This document shows positions 54,915 to 62,500 of a stretch of DNA of 64,000 nt, piece by piece. The first letter of the stretch is position 1; the number at the start of each line of letters is the position of its first letter. This DNA is from Planctomicrobium piriforme (GTDB lineage: Bacteria; Planctomycetota; Planctomycetia; Planctomycetales; Planctomycetaceae): contig NZ_FOQD01000011.1 of assembly GCF_900113665.1 (NCBI RefSeq), forward strand, positions 124,001 through 188,000, written 5' to 3'. The notes beneath the pieces were generated by a model that did no database searches, was not told the origin of the DNA, and saw only the letters and a program-made list of their open reading frames with translations. A program made the translations under genes and the position numbers.

Positions 54915-55397
54915 CTACCTTGCAGTTGGCGGGAGCGGTTCCCAACTGGAGAAGGTCGCTGCCTGACCGCGGTATTCGCCGGCGTCGTCGACGAGATTCC
55001 AGACGATCGCCTGTGCGATGCGAAAGCGTTTGCCGGTGCTGCTGATCCGGATGCCGGAATAGTCGTCGACATACCCGTCGCGTGTGGTGCGTTCGAGAAG
55101 CCGTGCGCGTTCATCCCGATGCAGCGGCTCGGCCGTGTAGCGCGAGGGGGTGCTGGTGAGGGTCGGCAGATCCATTTCCCACAGCATGAGCGCGGTCTGG
55201 TTGCCGTAGTTCAACACCGGATCCGGCTGCGTGCCATGCGAGACGATCACGAACGGGGACTCGAACAGCAAGCGAGCCTGTTCGAGCGGCGTCTCTGTGC
55301 GGGGAATCAGGTCCGTCTTCAGCCAGCGACGATACGATTTCAGCAGCAGTTGCGTGTGGCTGATGCACTGCGGAGTTTGCCAGGGTTGGTCGCTCAT
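54915..55397 (-). CDS. MEKHLA-domain protein
   Basis: The 160-residue product starts MSDQPWQTPQCISHTQLLLK (ATG 55397). The body matches the MEKHLA domain: FVIVSHGTQPDPVLNYGNQT, TALMLWEMDLPTLTSTPSRY, ERTTRDGYVDDYSGIRISST, GKRFRIAQAIVWNLVDDAGE. The domain is PAS-like and is thought to bind small ligands or sense light or redox state. It lies 22 bases downstream of the ABC ATPase gene on the same strand, so the two are co-transcribed. Confidence 0.85.
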   Translation of the reverse strand: MSDQPWQTPQCISHTQLLLKSYRRWLKTDLIPRTETPLEQARLLFESPFVIVSHGTQPDPVLNYGNQTALMLWEMDLPTLTSTPSRYTAEPLHRDERARLLERTTRDGYVDDYSGIRISSTGKRFRIAQAIVWNLVDDAGEYRGQAATFSSWEPLPPTAR

Positions 55398-55419
55398 GGT
55401 TCCATGCGCTCGCAGGCAA

Positions 55420-56088
55420 CTAAGTTTTCGTGGAGAGTCGGCCGTTTTCCAGACGGAGGATCTGGTCGGTGTCGCGCAGGTAACGATCATCGTGCGTCAC
55501 GGTGATGACCGTGGCACCCTGCTCCTGCTGCAATTCCCGCAGCAGTTCGAAGACCACCCGACCAGAGTCGCTGTCGAGTTCTCCGGTCGGTTCGTCCGCC
55601 AGAATGACGCGCGGCTGTTTCAACACAGCCCTGGCGATGGCGACTCGTTGCTGCTCGCCGCCTGAGAGTTGCGAGGGACGGTGATGCCAGCGGTTCTGCA
55701 GGCCGACCCGATCGAGCAATTCGCCGGCCCGACGGCGTAACTCCGGCGTGCAGCCTTCGGCAATGAACGGAACGAGCGTGTTGTTCAGTGCGTCGAGGTT
55801 CTTGAGGAGATTGAAACTTTGAAAGACGAAACCGACTTCGTGACGCCGAAACAGATTCTGCTGGCCGGCGGATAACTTCCCCAGCGAACGGCCGCCAAAC
55901 ACGATCTCGCCTGAGGTCGGCAGATCAAGCGCTCCCAGCAGGTACAGCAGCGTACTCTTGCCGCTGCCGGACGGACCGAGGATGAACGAACACGAGCCTT
56001 CGACGAACTCGCACGTCACACCGCGCAGCACGTCGACATTGCCGGCGCCGCTGCGGTACGACTTGGTGACGTTGCGGACCTCAATCAT
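55420..56088 (-). CDS. LolD/MacB-type ABC transporter ATPase
   Basis: The 222-residue product starts MIEVRNVTKSYRSGAGNVDV (ATG 56088). Motifs are Walker A GPSGSGKS (38-45), the Q-loop FVFQSFNLLKNLDALNN, the signature LSGGEQQR, Walker B VILADEPTGELD and the switch histidine VITVTHDDRYL. It belongs to the family that powers MacB/LolCE-like permeases. The only such permease in the window is 43 kb away (10967-12268). The MEKHLA gene follows in the same operon. Confidence 0.94.
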   Translation of the reverse strand: MIEVRNVTKSYRSGAGNVDVLRGVTCEFVEGSCSFILGPSGSGKSTLLYLLGALDLPTSGEIVFGGRSLGKLSAGQQNLFRRHEVGFVFQSFNLLKNLDALNNTLVPFIAEGCTPELRRRAGELLDRVGLQNRWHHRPSQLSGGEQQRVAIARAVLKQPRVILADEPTGELDSDSGRVVFELLRELQQEQGATVITVTHDDRYLRDTDQILRLENGRLSTKT

Positions 56089-56227
56089 CAGCGACTCGCA
56101 CCGGCTGCGGTTCGAAAGTGAGACTTCGCCCCGATCCCGGGGATGTATGGCGGAGTATGGGCGCCAAATCTGCATGAAAGACTGAATCTTAACGCCGCCA
56201 GGACGCTACTCGTTCATGAGATGCGCT

Positions 56228-58165
56228 CTAGGGTGCTCCGCCGCCGTCTCGTTGACCGCCGCCTCCGCGTCGATCCCCTCCACGACCGCCGCCTCCGCCG
56301 CCACGTCGACGACTATCACCGCCACGGCCTCCTCCGCCGCGACGACCGCCCCCTCCGCCGCTACCGCCGCTACCGCCAGAAGATCGGGGCTGCTTCTTCA
56401 CCAGCAGCGAGATCGCGTGTTCCCAGGTCGGGACGCCGGCATAACGGTCGGGATCGGGAACAATTGTGTTCTCGTCACCTTCATCGCTGTCGTCGTCTTC
56501 GGCAGACCGGTCTTCCACAGGGCGTCGCTCGGGACGGGCGGGACGCTGTTCACGCGGCTCGCGAGGCGGTTGCTCGCGCTGCTGTGATCGTGATTCGCCG
56601 CTCGCGGCAGGCTTTCTGCGGGCAGGCGGCGCTCGTCGACGCGGTGGTTCCACTTCCAGGCCAGAGCCGAATCCATCGTCGTCGTCAGCGGCGGTGGCCT
56701 CTTCGACGAACGGCTGTTCCTCGAACTCGTCATCTTCGAATTCGTCGACCTCTTCCGGTTCCGGCGCTTTGGCGACAGGAGCAGGACGGCGGTCCGGGCG
56801 TTGTTCGCGCTGAGGCTTGCGTGGGGTCGGATCGACAAACACCCCGCCGCCAAAGTCATCGTCCGCTCCTGCGGGTGACAACTCGACAGGTTCTACTTCC
56901 GCAGGCCGTTCCGAGCGTTCCGGGCGGCGACGACGGTTGTCTCGCGGCGGACGGTCTCCAGTGGGGGCGTCCGCAGCGACCGACTTCTGTTCTGCTGATT
57001 CTTCGCGTTGCGGGCGGTCCGAGCGTTCAGGGCGTTCCGAACGATCTCCACGGCCACGACCGCGGCCACGACGACCTTCGCCGCGGCCTCCTTCTGTGCG
57101 CTCACCCCGACCTGATTCACTGCGTCCGCCTTCGCCGCGTCCACCTTCATTGCGGCCTGCTTCGTCTCGCGAGCGGGGCTGCTCTTCGCGGCGCGGAGAG
57201 GGTTCACGGGGAGCGGATTCGGTTCTCTCGGGCCTTGGCGACTCAGAACGTGGTGATTCGGAGCGAGGTGCTTCAGAACGGCTCGATTCACTGCGACGCG
57301 ATTCTGATCGCGGTTCTTCGGACCGCGGCGAATCAGCGCGCGGCTCCGAACGACGGCTGTCCCCACGGCGGTCATCGCCGCCGCGCGGGCGTCGGTCGCC
57401 AGAGCCGCCAGAGCGACCCCGTCCACCGCTTCCGCCTCGTCCAGAACGATCGCCGCCGCGACTGCCGGATCGATCTCCGCGTCGGCCGGACGATTCGCTG
57501 CTGCCGCTGCTGGAGGAGGGTTTATCTTCCCACTCGTTCCAGTCTGCGAGCGCGTCCCAGTATTTGTCATCTCTGGCGACGGGTTCGCGGTTCCGACGGG
57601 GAGCGGCCTCTTCGTCGTCATCGTCGGGATCGCTGGATGCGACTTCCTCGGTTTCGACTTCCGCCGAGAAGGTTTCGACTTCGAATTCTTCTTCCTCGGC
57701 GTCGAGTTCGTCTTCAAGCTCGGCGTCGATTTCGAGATCGGCATCGTCTTCGAGGTCGTCCTCGTCGACGAGGTCTTCGACTGGTGCCGCCGGCTTGCGT
57801 TTGGGGGCCGAGCTTTCGATCAGCCCGCCGCCGAAGTCGTCGTCCCAGTCATCGATTTCCGGTTCTTCCACGACCGGAGCCGGGCGCGGCGGGGCTTTGG
57901 CGGCCTTCACAATCCATGCCAGCGGATCTTCATGATGTGGAGCATCGCCAGCCGGCTGCTCGCCGGGGGCAGCGGCAGGGGCAGGAACTTCGGCGACTGT
58001 CTCTTCTGCCGGTTCAAAGCCAAAGCCCAGATCGTCCAGGCCCAGGCCATCGACGTCGAGCGGTTCGTCAGAGTCGTCCGGCGCGTTCAGATCGACCCCC
58101 AGGAGGTTTTGAGCCAGGGATTCGAGATTCTCGTCGGACGGTTGATTTGGATATTTTGAGGTCAT
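56228..58165 (-). CDS. Long intrinsically disordered acidic/RGG-rich protein
   Basis: The 645-residue protein starts MTSKYPNQPSDENLESLAQN (ATG 58165) after AGGGG. Residues 1-60 are mildly ordered, 90-210 are acidic (Asp/Glu runs), 210-400 are an Arg/Ser/Gly/Glu-rich stretch with RG and RS motifs, 440-520 are acidic again, and 610-645 are a GGGGGR-type tail. A single ordered element, RYAGVPTWEHAISLLVKKQP, sits near residue 590. Such sequences resemble RNA-binding scaffolds of condensate-forming proteins. An antisense frame is open because of GC bias, but the minus reading has the family-like motif. Function is unknown. Confidence 0.78.
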   Translation of the reverse strand: MTSKYPNQPSDENLESLAQNLLGVDLNAPDDSDEPLDVDGLGLDDLGFGFEPAEETVAEVPAPAAAPGEQPAGDAPHHEDPLAWIVKAAKAPPRPAPVVEEPEIDDWDDDFGGGLIESSAPKRKPAAPVEDLVDEDDLEDDADLEIDAELEDELDAEEEEFEVETFSAEVETEEVASSDPDDDDEEAAPRRNREPVARDDKYWDALADWNEWEDKPSSSSGSSESSGRRGDRSGSRGGDRSGRGGSGGRGRSGGSGDRRPRGGDDRRGDSRRSEPRADSPRSEEPRSESRRSESSRSEAPRSESPRSESPRPERTESAPREPSPRREEQPRSRDEAGRNEGGRGEGGRSESGRGERTEGGRGEGRRGRGRGRGDRSERPERSDRPQREESAEQKSVAADAPTGDRPPRDNRRRRPERSERPAEVEPVELSPAGADDDFGGGVFVDPTPRKPQREQRPDRRPAPVAKAPEPEEVDEFEDDEFEEQPFVEEATAADDDDGFGSGLEVEPPRRRAPPARRKPAASGESRSQQREQPPREPREQRPARPERRPVEDRSAEDDDSDEGDENTIVPDPDRYAGVPTWEHAISLLVKKQPRSSGGSGGSGGGGGRRGGGGRGGDSRRRGGGGGGRGGDRRGGGGQRDGGGAP

Positions 58166-58579
58166 CCCCTGACATTACCGCGACGCGTGTTCACCTGCAA
58201 GATAATGGGGCTGTGTTGCCGCCTGTTGGAAACCCGATTCTTCTCCCTGGCCGGCCCGTTCGCGCTTACCCGAATTTCCAACATTCAGGAAGCGGGGCAG
58301 GAATGAAGCTCATGCCGACTGCAGGCGGTGCCGAACAAACTCGGGGTGGAAATTTCCGGCTTTTTTGGTTTCAGACCGGTAAAGTCGGAATTGATCTGCT
58401 TTCGGGAGCGAGACTCGCCGCTTGACAACGCGCAGGCAATCCAGTATCGACCCGCGATACGTTCACGAATCATGACAGCCGGAAACCCCCGACTTGCAGG
58501 GGAACCTGGCGGTTGCGACATTGAACGCGTCAGTTCAGACCGGTGCGTTGCAGCACGAGCAAGAGAAGGCCTTTTAATC
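58166..58579. other. Divergent promoter region
   Basis: This 414-base gap separates the disordered-protein gene from the acidic-protein gene, which are transcribed away from each other. Two short TTCAGACCGGT units lie at 58370-58380 and 58531-58541. I see no credible gene. Confidence 0.4.
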
Positions 58580-58927
58580 ATGATGATGACGATCACTCCA
58601 CGATCCACCGGGAACTCGCGCGAACTCAACGCACTCGAAACCGAGCTGTTCCCGCTGTTCGACCTGTTCGCCGCCCGCGACGATGACGACGCGGAAGAAG
58701 GCGAAATCGAAGAGGACGCGGAAGAAGAGGAAGACGACGAGTTCGAAGAAGAAGAATTCGAGGAAGAAGACCTCGAAGACGATGACTTCGACGACGAAGA
58801 CTTCGAAGATGACGATTTCGACGACGACGATCTCGAAGACGACGACTTTGAGGACGATGAAGACGACGAAGATGAAGATGACGACGACGAATTCGAGGAA
58901 TTCGAAGACGACGAAGAAGAATTCTAG
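58580..58927 (+). CDS. Extremely acidic low-complexity protein
   Basis: The 115-residue product starts MMMTITPRSTGNSRELNALE at ATG 58580, after GAAGG. The first 30 residues are ordinary (ELNALETELFPLFDLFAARD). From residue 32 to the end it is almost only Asp, Glu and Phe in short units such as EDDDFDDEDFEDDDFDDDDL. It has no basic residue after residue 31, so its pI is near 3. The DNA is a run of GACGACGACTTC-type units, which could expand by slippage. It may act as a chaperone-like or charge-buffering protein; no function is known. It lies upstream of ileS. Confidence 0.7.
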   Translation: MMMTITPRSTGNSRELNALETELFPLFDLFAARDDDDAEEGEIEEDAEEEEDDEFEEEEFEEEDLEDDDFDDEDFEDDDFDDDDLEDDDFEDDEDDEDEDDDDEFEEFEDDEEEF

Positions 58928-59500
58928 GAACGTTGATCGATGAGCGTTTAGCGTTGAGCAGGAGAATTGAACCCCCTCAACGCTCAACGATAAACCCTCA
59001 ACGAATCCTCCACTGAATTGACGGCGGCGGGGTTTCGCCGGAAAATGAGAACCTGACGCAGATTCACGCCGACGTCGGCCTGCCGACTGTCGGCGTTTTC
59101 GTTGAATCTGCGAGGAGAGCTTGAGACTCCCCACGACTGACAACGTCTCGCCGACGCGTTAGTGTGGTGACACGAAATAGTTGGTGAATTTTGAGAATCA
59201 CCACGGAGAAGCAGAGGGGGAGTTGAGTGCTGAGTGACGAGCGTTGAGTGCCAGATAGAGTCCAGAGCCGGAAAACGCCCCGAAGTTTACTCAGCCTCCA
59301 ACGCCCAACGCATTTTCGCTGACTGCTGTTCGCTGAAAGCTGATGACTTCCTCAATGGCCCAATGACAAATGACCATTGACAAATGACAAATCTGCTTTT
59401 TGTTTTGGCAGCAGCCTCGCCCTCCCATGCGTTTACTTCATTCAGAGCCCAATTCTGAATGCACGATCATCCGACCGATTTTTTTCAGCTAGAGCCGTCC
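58928..59500. repeat. Repeat-rich spacer upstream of ileS
   Basis: This 573-base gap has no gene. It holds TTGAGCAGGAG/CTCAACGCTCAAC units (58935-59003), a hairpin at 59059-59110, GAGTTGAGTGCTGAGTGACG (59221-59240), a CTGACTGCTGTTCGCTGAAA unit (59320-59339) and CAATGACAAATGACCATTGA (59361-59380). Confidence 0.75.
59059..59110 (+). terminator. Possible terminator after the acidic-protein gene
   Basis: CGCCGAC (59067-59073) and GTCGGCG (59089-59095) form a stem followed by TTTTCGTT; an outer CAGATTCA/TGAATCTG pair extends it. It is 130-180 bases past the stop at 58927. Confidence 0.6.
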
Positions 59501-62500
59501 ATGTTTCAGAAAGTTGATGACGCCCGTTTCCTCTCCGGCGAGCACGATGTGCTCCGCTTCTGGAGTGAACACAACGTCTTCCGGCGGCTGCAGGAGAAGA
59601 ACCGCGGCAAGAAGAAATGGTCGTTCCTCGACGGCCCCATCACCGCCAACAATCCGATGGGGGTCCACCACGCCTGGGGACGCACCTACAAAGACGTCTT
59701 CCAGCGCTATCGCGCCATGACCGGACACGAACTCCGCTACCAGAACGGGTTCGACTGCCAGGGGCTGTGGGTGGAAGTGGAAGTCGAAAAGCAGCTCAAG
59801 CTGGGCACGAAGAAAGCGATCGAACAGTTCGGCATCGACGTCTTTACGAGAGAGTGCAAGAAACGCGTTCTGAAGTTCGCCGCGCGGCAGACCGAACAGT
59901 CGATCCGGCTCGGGTATTGGATGGAATGGGATCAGCCGGAGGAGCTGAGAAAGCTGGCGGAGGGAATCGAGGGCCTCGAAGCTCGAGGTCAGGGGGAAAT
60001 TCACTGCCTGACCAGTACTGACGCGCTCGACGCTCGGCACCCTGCTCACGACTCTGTCGTGTCATATACCACCGCGCGGGGGCAAGAGGTGACCGGCCCT
60101 GCCGAAGCCATTACCGCCAAGCTCGGCAACCCGGAATGGGGCGGCAGCTACTTCACGTTCAGCACTGAGAACAACGAGACGATCTGGACGTTCCTAAAGA
60201 AGTGCTTCAATCGCAAGAAGATCTATCGCGGACACGACGTGATGCCCTGGAGCGGACGCGGCGGTAGTGCGTATTCGCAGATGGAAGTGGCCGATGGGCG
60301 CAAGCTGACGACGCACCGGGCGTGTTTTGTGCGGTTTCCGCTCGTGGTGGACAAGGAAGATGGCACCACGGAGGCACGGAGACACGGAGAAGAGGGGCTG
60401 AAGGAATATCTGTTGATCTGGACGACGACGCCGTGGACGCTCACCGCCAATGTGGCTGCGGCGATCAATCCGGAAATGCAGTACGTTCAACTTAAAGCGA
60501 AGATCAAAGGGGATGACGAGCCCGCAATCTATTACTTCGCTGAAGAGAACTTGTACTACAAACGGCTCGAAAAAGAGTTCAAGGAAGGCTTTGGCCGACC
60601 GGAATGGGGCTGGCCGGAAGGGGCCGGCAAGCTCAAGAGCCTCGGGCAGATCTTCAAGGAGCTTACTGGTACCAAGGAACTTGACACGGTCGGGACGATC
60701 GATGGAAAGGATATGATCGGCTGGCGGTATGCCGGGCCATTTGATGATCTACCGGCGCAAATTGCTTCACCGAGCGAAAAAGATCGAGCCGAGAACAAAA
60801 TCCATAAACGGTATAATAATTTCGAAAAGATCATACTGGCCACGCTTCAACATCTAAAAGATGAAGGTCCGGTTACAGCCAAACAAATCCTCGAAGCATC
60901 GAAAGAGATCGGCCTTAGTACATGGCAATTACGAGCTGAGGCTTCGATCCGAAAGTATTTCGAGCGCCTCGACCATATGCTTGTTTTGGTTGATGCAAAT
61001 ATTCAGCCGATTAGTTCAAGCAGTGACAATCTAATCGCAAAGAAGGTATCTATTGGTCTCAGAAATCTGGGAGTCGGATCCTCAATTAGCAAACACTTCT
61101 TGGCAACGTCTAGTAGAGGTCTTTCTTTTTCAGAGAATTTCCCTTCAGTCGAAGATTTAGTTGAGGTAATCGAGGCGCAGCCTAAAATATATCAACGAAT
61201 CTCCGAGGAGATCTCGCGAATTTCTACAAGGTCTGGGGTGGCTGCCCACCGCGTCATCGACGGCGGGCGTGACTTCAAAGGCAATGCCAATGTCGTTGCC
61301 GGGGAAGGAACCGGGATCGTCCACATCGCGCCGGGTTGCGGGGACGTCGACCATAAGATGGGGGTTGAACTCGGGCTGCCGGTGATTGCGCCGCTGGGTG
61401 AAGATGGTCGGTATCTTGATGGGTTTGGGGCGTTCACTGGCAAGGAAGCGACGGACCCTGCGACCGTCGATCTCGTTTTCGAACAGCTCAAGCTGAAGAA
61501 TCTGCTGGTGAGCGTTGAGACGTACCCGCACATCTATCCGTTCTGCTGGCGGACAGGTGATGAGCTGGTGTTTCGTCTCGTCGATGAATGGTTCATCAAC
61601 ATGGACTGGCGGGATGAGATCAAGGAAGTCACCAAGTGCATCAACTGGATTCCGGATTCGATCCAGGGCCAGGAGCGCGAGCTGGAATGGCTCACCACGA
61701 TGCGGGACTGGATGATCTCCAAGAAGCGCTTCTGGGGACTCGCCCTGCCGATCTGGATCAATCCCAACGATCCGACCGATTTCGAAGTGGTCGGCTCGCT
61801 GGCCGAGTTGAAAGCACGCGCGCTCGACGGCGGCGAAGGCTGGGAAGAATTCGAAGCGGGCGGCTACACCCCCCACCGCCCCTGGATCGACAACGTCAAA
61901 TTCAAGAGCCAGAAGACGGGGGCAATGCTCTCGCGTATCGAAGACGTCGGCAACCCCTGGCTCGATGCGGGGATCGTGCCGTTTTCGACGCTGAACTACA
62001 AGGGGAGTCGAGTGTCGAGTGACGAGTGTCCAGTGCCAGAAAAAGGCAATGGACATTCCTTGTCGCAATTGAAAGTTGACTCCTCTCTGGCACTCGACAC
62101 TGGACACTCGACACTGGACTGGTCCGATTGGTTCCCCGCCGACTTCGTCACCGAGTGCTTCCCTGGGCAGTTTCGCAACTGGTTCTATTCGCTCCTCTCG
62201 CTCGCCACGATGATGCGGTCTGATGAGACGGATGATCCGAACGAGAAGCGGCCCTTCAAAAATCTGCTCGGGCATCGCCTCGTGATGAACGAGGAAGGGA
62301 AGCCGATGCACAAATCGGATGGCACCGCTATCTGGTTCGAAGAAGCGGCGGAACAACTGGGAGTCGATACCCTACGCTGGTTGTACCTGGCCCAGAATCC
62401 CGCGGTTGACCTGCGGTTTGGCACGCGACACGGCAATCAGCATGTCACGTTGGAGACGGCCGACGGCCCGATCAGCGAGACGAAAGAAGGTCTCAAAACC

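Noticed and set aside
56143..58425. A 760-codon open frame on the plus strand over the disordered-protein gene
   Set aside because: It is antisense to the gene at 56228-58165, is Arg/Pro rich without any recognisable motif, and is explained by GC bias and repetitive sequence; the minus frame has a good ribosome site and a coherent block structure.
58574..59143. A minus-strand frame over the acidic-protein gene encoding Val/Phe/Glu repeats
   Set aside because: It is the complement of the GAC/GAA repeat; the plus frame has a better start and ribosome site.
60761..61240. An intein in ileS
   Set aside because: The insertion does not begin with Cys or Ser next to a splice junction and does not end with His-Asn before Cys, Ser or Thr.
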